From Clavibacter michiganensis (GTDB lineage Bacteria; Actinomycetota; Actinomycetes; Actinomycetales; Microbacteriaceae): DNA of 64,000 nt. Within the stretch, counting starts at the first letter, position 1, and the number at the start of each line of letters is the position of its first letter. Positions 9,601 through 17,776 of the stretch are shown one piece after another. Location of the stretch: contig MDHJ01000001.1 in the NCBI GenBank assembly GCA_002150995.1, positions 1,736,001-1,800,000 of the forward strand, written 5' to 3'. A program made the position numbers and the translations under genes. Under the pieces are notes generated by a model. That model saw only the letters and a list, made by a program, of their open reading frames with translations. It searched no databases and was not told where the DNA came from.

Positions 9601-10290
9601 TCAGCTCAGGATGTTGACGGCCCGGGCGATGACCAGCGCGAGGATCACGAACCCCGCGAACGCCTCCAGCGCCATCAGCGCCTTGGCGCGGTGGCTGAGC
9701 GGCATGGTGTCGGTGGGGCTGTACGCCGTCGAGTTCGTGAGCGAGAAGTAGGCGTAGTCGACGAAGCCCGGCACCCAGTCCGCGTGCTCGGACGAGCGTC
9801 GCGCGACCTCGGAGACGGCGCCTGCGTCCTCATCTTGCGGGAACCGGAAGTCGGCTGGCGCCAGAGCCGCCCGCGCATGCGTGCGACGCGCGACGGGACC
9901 CCCGCGGTCGAGCTCCCAGAACACGAGCGCGAACACCAGGACGTTGGTCGTCCACACCTGGAGTGCCGTCATGAGCAGCTCCGGCCCCGCCTCCGAGGCG
10001 TCGACCAGTGCCGTCACCAGCACGACGAGGCTCACCTGGTTCGCGGCGAGCAGCAGCCCGCCGAGCGCGAGCCCCAGACCCCGCGACCACGCCGTCTCCC
10101 GGGTCAGCCGCCGGGGATTGAGCGCGACGAGCGGCACGAGCAGGGCCACCGCGATCACCACCACCGCGGCACGCACGCCGAGGGGCACGGCGGTCGGTGC
10201 GATGCCGTACAGGGCCACCGCGATGAGCAGCCCGACCGCGGCGGGCCAGCGGGGCTCCGCGACGGTGCGGCGGGACGGATGGATGGGCAC
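9601..10290 (-). CDS. DUF1345 family membrane protein
   Basis: A 229-residue integral membrane protein with five or so hydrophobic segments, two near the N-terminus, two central ([20 protein letters not shown] and the [16 protein letters not shown] stretch) and one at the C-terminus. Before the last helix it carries [16 protein letters not shown], the family's re-entrant-like signature that resembles an ion-channel pore loop. DUF1345 has no established function. It ends 28 bases after the convergent peroxiredoxin gene. Confidence 0.85.
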   Translation of the reverse strand: MPIHPSRRTVAEPRWPAAVGLLIAVALYGIAPTAVPLGVRAAVVVIAVALLVPLVALNPRRLTRETAWSRGLGLALGGLLLAANQVSLVVLVTALVDASEAGPELLMTALQVWTTNVLVFALVFWELDRGGPVARRTHARAALAPADFRFPQDEDAGAVSEVARRSSEHADWVPGFVDYAYFSLTNSTAYSPTDTMPLSHRAKALMALEAFAGFVILALVIARAVNILS

Positions 10291-10381
10291 GGGGGAGAGG
10301 CTACGTCGGGCCTGCGCGTCGGAGCGCGGGCACGCCGATGCGCTCGGCTACCATGGCCAGGCGCCGGGTCACCGGACGCCA

Positions 10382-10454
10382 GGGCCTTTAGCTCAGTTGG
10401 TAGAGCGCCACGTTTACACCGTGGATGTCGTCGGTTCGAGCCCGGCAGGGCCCA
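10382..10454 (+). tRNA. tRNA-Val (anticodon TAC)
   Basis: A 73-base cloverleaf. The acceptor GGGCCTT pairs with AGGGCCC, with one G-T pair. The D-arm contains AGCTCAGTTGGTAGAGC. The anticodon stem CCACG/CGTGG encloses TTTACAC with anticodon TAC, and the T-arm has GGTTCGAGCCC. CCA is not fully encoded. A TACCAT -10-like box lies just upstream at about 10350. Confidence 0.96.
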
Positions 10455-10529
10455 CCTCGCTCGGGACCGCCGGTCCCGGCGGCGTCCTGATCGCCTCGAC
10501 GGCTCAGCCGATCCGCCCGTCGCGTCGCG

Positions 10530-11131
10530 TCATGCCAGCGTCGACAGCCCCCGGACCAGCAGGTCGAGGCCGAACGCGAAGTCCTCGTCCGGATCCTCGC
10601 CGCCCGTCCCTGCCGGGAGCAGGCCCAGGCGCCGGAGCCCGATCCGCTGCTGCTCGTGCGTCACGTGCCCCAGCACGAAGTGCAGGACGGCCGACGCCCC
10701 CGCGCGGCCTCCCGCTCGCCGACGCCGCCCGCCGCGACGGCCGCGGAGAGCGCGTCACGGGCCGCCGTGGCGCCCAGACCGAGCGCGGTCGTGCTCGCCA
10801 CGACCTCGGCACCGTCGCGGTGGGCGAGGAGCGCCCGTCGGAGGGCGGCGGCCTGCTCTCGGACGCGCTCGCCCCACCCGCCGCCGGGACCGGCCGACGG
10901 TGCGGCGTCCGTGATCGACGCAGTCGCCTCGGCGACGATCCGGTCGGCCAGCTCCGCGAGCAGGCTCTGCTTGTCGGGGAAGTGCCAGTAGAGGGCGCTC
11001 GGCTGCACGTCGAGGGCGGCGCCGAGACGCCGCATGGTGAAGTCGGGGAGACCGTGCTCGTCGAGGATCCGCAGGGCGGTCCGCGCGACGTCGTCGCGCG
11101 TGTGCCTCCCGGTCGCCCCCTGTCGAACCAT
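10530..11131 (-). CDS. bioQ: TetR-family repressor of biotin transport, BioQ-like (frameshifted)
   Basis: The N-terminal TetR helix-turn-helix is clear: HTRDDVARTALRILDEHGLP, then TMRRLGAALDVQPSALYWHF. The frame breaks after GVGEREAA. With one base restored near 10706-10712 the protein continues ...SAVLHFVLGHVTHEQQRIGL... to a stop at 10530, about 200 residues. It is divergent from bioYMN across a double TGAAC-N3-GTTCA operator, which matches the BioQ consensus (TGAAC-N3-GTTAC) of actinobacteria. The promoter is leaderless-type (TATAGT six bases before the ATG). Name rests on operator and context. Confidence 0.75.
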
Positions 11132-11137
11132 GCCCCC

Positions 11138-11172
11138 ACTATAGTGAACGGCGTTCAGGTGAACGCCGTTCA
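11138..11172. promoter_or_regulatory. bioQ/bioY divergent promoter with tandem BioQ-type operators
   Basis: TGAACGGCGTTCA (11145-11157) and TGAACGCCGTTCA (11160-11172) are reverse complements separated by GG, giving a 28-base inverted repeat of two TGAAC-N3-GTTCA boxes. A TATAGT -10 box is present on both strands at 11138-11145: rightward for bioY, leftward for the regulator. Repressor bound here would block both. Confidence 0.8.
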
Positions 11173-11206
11173 GGCCCGCCTCCTCGCCTCCTACCGAAGG
11201 ACGCCC

Positions 11207-11847
11207 ATGACCACGACCCGCCCCCTCGCCGCCGGCTCCGAGCGCGCGGCACGGCTCGACGCCACCGATCTCGCCCGGGTCGCCGTGATGGCCGCGGTCG
11301 TCGCCGTGCTGGGACTGCCCGGCAGCATCAGCGTCATGGGCGGCGTCCCCATCACCGCGCAGACCCTCGGCGTCATGCTCGCCGGTGCGGTGCTCGGGCC
11401 CGTCCTCGGTGCGCTCGCGCTCACCGTCCTCCTCGCGCTCGTGGCGGTCGGTCTCCCACTGCTCTCGGGAGGCACCGGCGGCCTGGGCGTGTTCCTCGGG
11501 CCCTCGGGCGGCTACCTCGTCGGGTGGATCCTCGGCGCGGCCGTCGTGGGGCTCGTCGTGCACCTGGGTGGACGGCGCCCGACGGCCTGGCGCACCGCTC
11601 TCGCGATGCTGGCCGGCGGGATCGCGGTCATCTACGCCGTCGGCATCCCCGTGCAGAGCCTCGTCACGCGCCTGCCGCTGGCCGAGACCGCTCTCACGAG
11701 CCTCGTCTTCCTCCCGGGGACCTCGTCAAGGCGGCCATCGCCACCGGCATCGTCATGACGCTCGTCCGCGGGTACCCGCGCGCGTTCCGCCGTGCGGGCG
11801 GCTGGCGCTCCTCCCGGCCGTCCGTCGGCACGACCGCGGCGCGGTGA
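11207..11847 (+). CDS. bioY: Biotin ECF transporter substrate-binding subunit BioY (frameshifted near 3' end)
   Basis: MTTTRPLAAGSERAARLDAT opens a BioY protein: about six hydrophobic helices with GGVPITAQTLGVMLAGAVLG and the glycine-rich LSGGTGGLGVFLGPSGGYLV biotin-pocket signatures. After SLVFLPG the frame is lost. Restoring one base in the GGGG run near 11715-11719 gives the expected DLVKAAIATGIVMTLVRGYP ending and a stop at 11847, about 213 residues. The stop overlaps the bioM GTG start (GTGA). A GAAGGA ribosome site precedes the ATG. Confidence 0.88.
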
Positions 11848-12548
11848 TCGCGCCCGACGGCGCACCTCCGGCGGCGCTGCACCTGGACGGCGTCGGCGTC
11901 CGCCTCGGCGAGCTCGAGGCGCTCCGCGACGTGACGCTCGACGTCGATGCGCGCACCCTGGCGGTCATCGGCGAGAACGGCTCGGGCAAGAGCACGTTCG
12001 CCCGGCTCGTCGGCGGCCTCGTCGACCGCAGCTCGGGCGAGCTGCGCGTCCTCGGCATAGATCCGGCCGGCGGCTCGCGCGACCTCCGGCGCCGCGTCGC
12101 GCTGGTCTTCAGCAACCCCGACGCGCAGATCGTCATGCCCACCGTGGCGGAGGACGTCGCCTTCTCGCTCCGTCCGGAGCGGCTGCCCCGCGCCGAGTCC
12201 GCGGCGCGGGTCGCCGAGGCGCTGCGGCGCTTCGGCATCTCGCATCTGGCCGACCGCTCCTCGCACGAGCTCTCCGGCGGGCAGAAGCAGCTGCTCGCCC
12301 TCGCGGGGGCCTTCGTCCGGCGACCCGAGCTGGTGGTGGCCGACGAGCCGACGGCGTACCTCGATGCCCGGAACGCGCGCCGGGTGGCCGACCACCTCTT
12401 CGAGGAGGGGCACCGGCTCGTGCTCGTCACGCACGACCTCGCCGCGGCCGCCCGGTGCGACGCCGCCGTGCTCTTCGCCGACGGGCGGGTGATCCGGTGC
12501 GGGGAGCCGGGGGAGGTCATCGCCGCGTACGAGACGGCGCTCGGTTGA
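11844..12548 (+). CDS. bioM: Biotin ECF transporter ATPase subunit
   Basis: A 234-residue ABC ATPase: Walker A GENGSGKST, Q-loop after VFSNPDAQIVMPTVAEDVAF, signature LSGGQKQL, Walker B ELVVADEP and switch His in LVLVTHD. It energises biotin uptake by BioY. The GTG start overlaps the bioY stop and the TGA overlaps a TTG start of bioN, so all three subunits are translationally coupled. Confidence 0.93.
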   Translation: MIAPDGAPPAALHLDGVGVRLGELEALRDVTLDVDARTLAVIGENGSGKSTFARLVGGLVDRSSGELRVLGIDPAGGSRDLRRRVALVFSNPDAQIVMPTVAEDVAFSLRPERLPRAESAARVAEALRRFGISHLADRSSHELSGGQKQLLALAGAFVRRPELVVADEPTAYLDARNARRVADHLFEEGHRLVLVTHDLAAAARCDAAVLFADGRVIRCGEPGEVIAAYETALG

Positions 12549-13153
12549 CCCCCGGCGATGCGCGGCGCGGTCGTCTCGGGCGCATGCCCGCGGGACGCGA
12601 GCTCCTCCTTCTCATGGCCGTCGTGCTGGGCGTCTCGCTCCTGCCCTCGACCTGGTGGGCGGCCGGCACGGCAGCCGTTGTGGCCGTGGTCGCCTACGCG
12701 GTCGCTCAGCTCGGAGATGGTGCGTTCGGCCTCCGGCGGCTGGTCGGCCAGGTGCGGGCCGTGCGCTGGGTGATGCTCCTCACCCTCGTCAGCCAGCTCG
12801 TCCTGCTGGGACCGGAGCCCGCGGTGGCGAACACCGCACGCGTCACGGCGGCGATCGCGATCGCGGGCCTGCTCGTGCTCACCACCACCGTGACGGAGCT
12901 CCTGGACGGCATCGAGCGCGGGCTGCGTCCCCTCCGGCGTCTCGGCGTCGACACCGAGCGGGTGTCGCTGCTGCTCACGGTGACCGCGGGGACCGTCCCG
13001 GTGCTCGGCCGGCTCGCCGGGGACGTCCGCCAGGCCCAGCGGGCCCGTGGCGCCCGCGCGGGCCTCCGCACCTTCGTCGTGCCCTTCCTCGTCGTCGCCC
13101 TGAAGCACGCCGACGAGCTCGGCGACGCGCTCACCGCCCGCGGCGTGCGCTGA
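12545..13153 (+). CDS. bioN: Biotin ECF transporter transmembrane subunit (EcfT)
   Basis: A 202-residue EcfT-type protein with four to five hydrophobic helices and the cytoplasmic ARG-type coupling motif RARGARAGL. The likely start is TTG at 12545, overlapping the bioM stop, because LTPGDARRGRLGRMPAGREL corresponds to the conserved P-G-x-S-P-L-H-R-x-P-A-G opening of EcfT. The ATG at 12584 would delete half of that motif. Third gene of bioYMN. Confidence 0.9.
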   Translation: MTPGDARRGRLGRMPAGRELLLLMAVVLGVSLLPSTWWAAGTAAVVAVVAYAVAQLGDGAFGLRRLVGQVRAVRWVMLLTLVSQLVLLGPEPAVANTARVTAAIAIAGLLVLTTTVTELLDGIERGLRPLRRLGVDTERVSLLLTVTAGTVPVLGRLAGDVRQAQRARGARAGLRTFVVPFLVVALKHADELGDALTARGVR

Positions 13154-13276
13154 GTACTCCCGAACCCACCTCCCCGAGCCGTCGCCGCTCGACGGGCTTC
13201 GGCGCGGCCGGCGACGGCGTGTCCGCCCGCGGTGCCACCCGTGTCGCCGCGGGCGTGTCGCGGTAGCATCGGCCCC

Positions 13277-13485
13277 ATGAGCTCCGACACGGCCGACGAC
13301 GCCGCCGCCTGGTCGGTCGTCGACGCCGCGACGCACGGATCCAGCACGCACCGCGGCTCGGCCCAGCGGAGCCTCTGGCCCTCGAGCCGCTCGTCCCGAC
13401 GCCCGCGCTGTCCTCCGACTCCGCGGACGGCGATGCCGTCTCCGACGGCGACGACGCGTCCCGCCGCTCCGCGCGACGCGACTGA
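13277..13485 (+). CDS. Small hypothetical protein (probably frameshifted)
   Basis: A leaderless-type start (TAGCAT at 13264-13269, then ATG at 13277) opens MSSDTADDAAAWSVVDAATH. Codon use is normal until about 13350. Beyond that a good coding pattern continues in the +1 frame (...LALEPLVPTPALSS...RRSARRD) to a stop at 13485. One missing base would give about 69 residues, acidic and serine-rich, with no recognised domain. I do not know its function, and the gene itself is only moderately supported. Confidence 0.4.
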
Positions 13486-13525
13486 CCGCACCCGCACCGT
13501 GACGGGCCGGGACCCCGGCCGTCGT

Positions 13526-13531
13526 TACGAT
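13526..13531 (+). promoter_or_regulatory. Leaderless-type -10 box for the NIF3 gene
   Basis: TACGAT ends six bases before the GTG at 13538, so transcription would begin at or next to the start codon. Confidence 0.5.
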
Positions 13532-13537
13532 GGGACC

Positions 13538-14364
13538 GTGATCCCCACCCTCGCCGACGTCGTCCGTGCCGTCGAGGGCGCCTGGCCGCCGTCCGGCGCC
13601 GCCGACTGGGACTCGTCGGGGCTCGTGTCCGGCGACCTGCGCCGCCCCGTGCGGCGGATCCACCTCGCCGTCGACGCCGTCCGCGCGACCGTCGACGAGG
13701 CGCTGGCCGTCGACGCCGACCTGCTGCTGGTCCACCACCCGCTCCTCCTCCGCGGCGTCACCTCCGTGGCCGAGACCGGCTACAAGGGCGCGCTCCTCGC
13801 CGACCTGATCCGCGGCGGCTGCGCCCTGCATGCCGCGCACACGACCGCGGACGTGGTGGAGGACGGGACCTCGGGACGGCTCGCCGCGCTCCTCGGCCTC
13901 GTACCGGAGACCGTCCGCCCGCTCGAGCCCGCCGAGGGCGGCGTGCGCGGCATCGGACGCGTCGGCGACCTGCCCGCGCCCACGACGCTCGGCCGCCTGG
14001 CCGGGGAGCTCGCCCGCATCCTGCCCCGACCGCCACGGGGATCCGGGTCTCCGGCCCCTACGACGCTCCCGTGACGCGCGTCGCGCTCTGCGGGGGAGCG
14101 GGCGACTCCCTCCTCGGGTCGGCCGGGGTGACCGGCGCGGACGTGTACATCACCTCGGACCTGCGGCACCATCCCGCGAGCGAGGCGCGCGAGTCGGCGA
14201 CCCTCCGCGGCGGCGCGCCCTACCTCGTCGACACCTCCCACTGGGCGAGCGAGTGGCTCTGGCTCGACCAGGCCGCGGACACCCTGCGGTCGGCCCTGCC
14301 GGACGTCGAGGTCACGGTCAGCGACATCCGCACCGACCCCTGGGACTTCGTCGTCACGCAGTGA
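13538..14364 (+). CDS. Nif3-like dinuclear metal center hexameric protein (frameshifted)
   Basis: GTG at 13538 starts VIPTLADVVRAVEGAWPPSG, followed by the DWDSSGL, ADLLLVHHPLL and LHAAHTTAD metal-ligand motifs of the NIF3/YbgI family. The frame breaks at ELARILP. With one base restored in the CCCC run near 14024-14028 it continues ATATGIRVSGPYDAPVTRVA, CGGAGDSLL, DTSHWASEW to the stop at 14364, 275 residues. NIF3 proteins are conserved, bind two metals and have been annotated as GTP cyclohydrolase-like without a settled role. The next gene encodes the coiled-coil CT398-type protein, a common neighbour in actinobacteria. Confidence 0.88.
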
Positions 14365-14452
14365 CCGCCCACCGCGCGCCCGCGGGCGCGCATCCACGAC
14401 ACGCACCGTGCGCACGCACCGGCCGTCGGCGCCGCACCACGAGAGGGAGAGC

Positions 14453-15187
14453 ATGAAGGCAGACCCGAGCATCCAGAAGGAGCTCCTCGACCTGCAGGAG
14501 ATCGACACCCGGCTCACGCACCTGAAGCGGCAGCTCGGGCAGCTCCCGCAGCTGAAGGAGATCGACGCCCTGCAGCGCGAGATGGAGCTCGTCCGCCGCC
14601 GGCTCGGGGAGCGGACGGGCGTCGTCGAGGACGCGCGGACGGAGCTCTCGCGCATCGAGTCCGACGTCGCCGTCGTCCAGGCGCGCATGGACCGCGACCG
14701 CACCCGCATCGCGTCGGGCGGCAGCTCGAAGGACGTGCAGGCGCTCGAGCGCGAGCTCGAGTCGCTGCTGCGCCGTCGCGACACCCTGGAGGAGGTCCAG
14801 CTCGAGGTCATGCAGCGGCTCGAGGAGGCGCAGGCCGCGCAGGCCGAGGTCGTCGTCGAGCGCGACGGGCTGGCGGAGCGCATCGCCCGGGCCGAGGCGG
14901 AGCGGGATGCGGCGGCCGCGGAGCTGCGGGTCCAGGCCGAGCAGGCGCAGAAGGACCGCGACGCGCTCGCGCCCCGGTTCCCGGCGGACCTCATCGCCCT
15001 CTACGAGAAGCAGCGCGCGCGCTACGGCGTCGGGGCCGCGATGCTGCACCGCGGCATCTCGCTCGGCAGCAACATCACGCTGAACCAGAGCGACCTCGAC
15101 GCCCTGCGGAAGCTCGCCCCGGACGACGTGGTGCTGGATCCCGAGTCCAGCGCGATCCTCGTCCGCACGGACGAGTCGGGCCTCTAG
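14453..15187 (+). CDS. CT398-like coiled-coil protein with degenerate zinc ribbon
   Basis: A 244-residue protein, almost all coiled coil (residues 1-175: IQKELLDLQEIDTRLTHLKR onward), with a C-terminal module. Homologs in this slot usually end in a zinc ribbon with two CxxC pairs, but this protein contains no cysteine at all. The equivalent positions read MLHRGISLGSNITL and VVLDPESSAILV. It still keeps the ribbon's flanking residues (LDALRKLAPDDVV). The start at 14453 follows GAGAGGGAGAG. The family role is unknown; a scaffold or chaperone-like role is only a guess. Confidence 0.85.
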   Translation: MKADPSIQKELLDLQEIDTRLTHLKRQLGQLPQLKEIDALQREMELVRRRLGERTGVVEDARTELSRIESDVAVVQARMDRDRTRIASGGSSKDVQALERELESLLRRRDTLEEVQLEVMQRLEEAQAAQAEVVVERDGLAERIARAEAERDAAAAELRVQAEQAQKDRDALAPRFPADLIALYEKQRARYGVGAAMLHRGISLGSNITLNQSDLDALRKLAPDDVVLDPESSAILVRTDESGL

Positions 15188-15220
15188 GCGCCTCCGCGCG
15201 ACCATCGCGTCGCGCACCCC

Positions 15221-15226
15221 TAGGAT
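15221..15226 (+). promoter_or_regulatory. -10 box of rnpB
   Basis: TAGGAT lies 7 bases upstream of the predicted 5' end of the RNase P RNA (15234). It is the same box found before many leaderless genes in this window. Confidence 0.6.
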
Positions 15227-15233
15227 CGTTGAC

Positions 15234-15619
15234 GCGGATGGGTCGGCAAGACGGTCGCGCCGCGGTCGATCCTCCGGGACACCGACCGCGTCGAGGAACG
15301 TCCGGGCTCCACAGAGCAGGGCGGTGGGTAACACCCACCCGGGGCGACCCGCGAGACAGTGCAACAGAGAGCAGACCGCCCGTCGCGCGAGCGGCGGGTG
15401 AGGGTGAAACGGCGGTGTAAGAGACCACCAGCGGCCCGAGTGATCGGGTCGGCTATGCAAACCTCGCCCGGAGCAAGGTCGAACAGGGGACGCACAGGCT
15501 GCTCGTCCAGTCCCCGGGTAGACCGCTGGAGGGCTGCGGTGACGCAGCTCCGAGATAGATGGCCGTCCATGGTGCTCCGGCACCGGGACAGAACCCGGCG
15601 TATCAGCCGGCCCATCCGC
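15234..15619 (+). ncRNA. rnpB: RNase P RNA, bacterial class A
   Basis: The catalytic RNA that matures tRNA 5' ends. The ends pair: GCGGATGGGTCGGC (15234-15247) with GCCGGCCCATCCGC (15606-15619), one wobble. Conserved core blocks are present: GAGGAACGTCCGGGCTCCAC, ACAGAGAGCAGACCGCC, GGTGAGGGTGAAACGG, GGTGTAAGAGACCACCAG, and the 3' ACAGAACCCGGCGTATC. About 386 bases, normal for high-GC Gram-positives. A strong hairpin follows. Confidence 0.95.
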
Positions 15620-15630
15620 ACCTCGCGCAT

Positions 15631-15677
15631 CACGACGAGACGGCCGGGACCCTCAGGGTCCCGGCCGTCTCGTCGTG
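15631..15677. terminator. Bidirectional terminator between rnpB and ppgK
   Basis: A 22-bp perfect stem (15631-15652 with 15656-15677) closed by a TCA loop, between convergent rnpB and ppgK. Confidence 0.85.
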
Positions 15678-15701
15678 CATCCGGCCCGTGGCCGTCCGCG
15701 T

Positions 15702-16523
15702 TCAGTCCTCGGGCCTGGTCTTGTCCACCAGGTCGGACGCCGGCGCGTGGGTGCTCGCGCCCACGGCGTGCGCCGCGAGGGCCGCGGCGCCCATGATGCC
15801 CGCGTTGTTGCGGAGCTCCGCCGGGACGATCGGGGTGCGGAGTCGGAGAAGCGGCAGGAAGTGCTTGTGGTTCTTGGACACGCCTCCGCCCACGATGAAC
15901 AGCTCCGGCCACATGAGCTTCTCGAGCTGCCCGTAGTACACCTGCAGCCGCGCAGCCCAGCGCTTCCAGTTGAGGTGGGCGCGCTCCTTCGCGGCGTACG
16001 AGGCCCGGCGCTCGAAGTCGCGGCGTCCGGCGACGTCCATGTGGCCGAGCTCGGCGTTCGGGATGAGGACCCCGTCGTGGATCAGCGCGGTCCCGATCCC
16101 GGTGCCCAGCGTGGTCATGATCACCAGGCCCCGGACGTCCTTCGCGGCGCCGTACCGCGCTTCGGCGTAGCCGGCCGCATCCGCGTCGTTGACGAACGTG
16201 ATCTCGAGCCCGAGGCGCTCCTCGAACAGCTTCTCCGCCTCGAGCCCGATCCAGGTCGGCGAGACGTTGGCGGCCGACATGGTCGTGCCGTGCACGATCG
16301 CGGCGGGGAAGCACACACCGAGCGGGGTACCCGCGGGGACCTCCCCGAGTGCCTCGATGATCTGCTTCACCGTGGCCACGATGTCCTCCGGCTCGCCGCC
16401 CTGCGGCGTCGGCAGCTTGACGCGCTCGCTGCGCAGCTCTCCGGTCGCGACGTCGACGATGGCGCCCTTGATGCCCGTCCCGCCGATGTCGATGCCGATT
16501 GCGGTCGTCGCGTCGTCGCTCAT
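15702..16523 (-). CDS. ppgK: Polyphosphate glucokinase
   Basis: A 273-residue ROK-family kinase that phosphorylates glucose with polyphosphate or ATP. AIGIDIGGTGIKGAIVDVAT is the phosphate-1 motif. VNDADAAGYAEARYG contains the catalytic Asp, and TTLGTGIGTALI and ELGHMDV follow. Length and the MSDDATTAIG start fit actinobacterial PpgK. It is convergent with rnpB and divergent from the small SPOR-like gene. Confidence 0.93.
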   Translation of the reverse strand: MSDDATTAIGIDIGGTGIKGAIVDVATGELRSERVKLPTPQGGEPEDIVATVKQIIEALGEVPAGTPLGVCFPAAIVHGTTMSAANVSPTWIGLEAEKLFEERLGLEITFVNDADAAGYAEARYGAAKDVRGLVIMTTLGTGIGTALIHDGVLIPNAELGHMDVAGRRDFERRASYAAKERAHLNWKRWAARLQVYYGQLEKLMWPELFIVGGGVSKNHKHFLPLLRLRTPIVPAELRNNAGIMGAAALAAHAVGASTHAPASDLVDKTRPED

Positions 16524-16584
16524 GAGAGCGACCCTACCGGCTGGCCGACCCCGGTCCGCCCTCCGCGCGGCCGTCGGACGGGCC

Positions 16585-16590
16585 TACGAT
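16585..16590 (+). promoter_or_regulatory. Leaderless-type -10 box
   Basis: TACGAT ends seven bases before the ATG at 16598; no ribosome site is present between them. Confidence 0.5.
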
Positions 16591-16597
16591 CGGCAGC

Positions 16598-16780
16598 ATG
16601 AGCGACACCGACGAGCAGTACTGGTACGACGACCGCACGGGCGAGGTGGAGAAGGGGATGCTGTCCCCGGCCGTCCACCGGATCGGCCCCTTCGCCACCG
16701 CCGAGGAGGCGGCTCGGGCGCCGCAGAGACTTCGCGAGCGCGCGGACCAGTGGGCCGCCGAGGAGCGCGACGACGACTAG
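16598..16780 (+). CDS. Small SPOR-like protein
   Basis: A 60-residue acidic protein, MSDTDEQYWYDDRTGEVEKG. It resembles the short stand-alone SPOR-type proteins of Microbacteriaceae (YWY...TGEVE.G...S...RIGPF.T..EA). Classic SPOR domains bind denuded peptidoglycan, but this one has no signal peptide or membrane helix, so a cytosolic role is more likely. Apparently leaderless. Confidence 0.7.
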   Translation: MSDTDEQYWYDDRTGEVEKGMLSPAVHRIGPFATAEEAARAPQRLRERADQWAAEERDDD

Positions 16781-16821
16781 CGGCTGACGCCGCCGAAGAG
16801 GTGCCGGCGGCCGACGCGACG

Positions 16822-17613
16822 TCAGTCGGAGTAGCTTTCCGCCTCGGCGGGGAACGCGCCGCTGGTGACGTCGTCCCGGTAGCGCGTGGCCGCGTCCAGC
16901 AGGACCGCCCGCATGTCCGCGTAGCGGCGGACGAACCGCGGCACGCGTCCCGAGGTGAGGCCCGCGAAGTCCGTCCAGACGAGGATCTGCCCGTCGGTGC
17001 CGTTGCCGGCGCCGATGCCGATGGTCGGGATCCTCAGCTCCGCGCTGACGCGGCGCGCGATCTCCTGCGGGACCATCTCGAGGACGACGGCGAAGGCACC
17101 GGCGTCCTCGACGGCGCGGGCGTCGGCGAGCAGGGCCTCGGCGGCGTCCCCGCGTCCCTGGATGATGTGCCCGCCCAGACCGTGCTCGCTCTGCGGGGTG
17201 AAGCCGACGTGGCCCATGACCGGGATCCCGGACGAGACCACGCGGCGGATCTGCTCCGCGCTCCGCACCCCGCCCTCGAGCTTCACGGCGTGGGCGCGCG
17301 CCTCCTTCATGAAGCGCACCGCGGTGGCGAGCGCCTGGTCCGGACCCGACTCGTAGGAGCCGAACGGCAGGTCCGCGACGACGAGCGCACGCTGGGCGGA
17401 GGCCGCGACGGCGCGGGCGAGCGGGATCAGCTCGTCGACCGTGACGGGGACCGTCGTGTCGTAGCCGAGCACGGTGTTCCCGGCCGAGTCGCCGACGAGC
17501 AGGAAGTCGATCCCGGCCTCGTCGAACACCCCGGCGGTGAGCATGTCGTAGCTGGTGAGCCCCGTGATCTTGAGGCCCTGCTCCTTGGCCCGCGCGAAGT
17601 GCCGGATGCGCAC
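16822..17613 (-). CDS. panB: 3-methyl-2-oxobutanoate hydroxymethyltransferase
   Basis: This enzyme transfers a hydroxymethyl group from methylene-THF to alpha-ketoisovalerate, the first step of pantothenate synthesis. [43 protein letters not shown] and GHVGFTPQ are diagnostic. The intact frame starts at GTG 17613 ([13 protein letters not shown], 263 residues). However, an ATG at 17690 opens [16 protein letters not shown], and one restored base near 17636-17646 would join it to [14 protein letters not shown], the normal family N-terminus (about 289 residues). The true gene probably spans 16822-17690 with a one-base sequence error. It is divergent from glnA2. Confidence 0.92.
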   Translation of the reverse strand: MRIRHFARAKEQGLKITGLTSYDMLTAGVFDEAGIDFLLVGDSAGNTVLGYDTTVPVTVDELIPLARAVAASAQRALVVADLPFGSYESGPDQALATAVRFMKEARAHAVKLEGGVRSAEQIRRVVSSGIPVMGHVGFTPQSEHGLGGHIIQGRGDAAEALLADARAVEDAGAFAVVLEMVPQEIARRVSAELRIPTIGIGAGNGTDGQILVWTDFAGLTSGRVPRFVRRYADMRAVLLDAATRYRDDVTSGAFPAEAESYSD

Positions 17614-17776
17614 CCTCTTCGGCGGCCCGGCGGGCTCCGAGGGAGGCGGGCGGGCTCGGGCGGGGTGACGGCAGCGTCGGGGCTCTGCATGTCCGGCAGT
17701 CTACGGCGGGCCCCCGTGGCGGGCCGTCGGGCCCCTGGTCAGCCGGTAGGTTGGAGACCGACGAGAGGGCAGGTGG

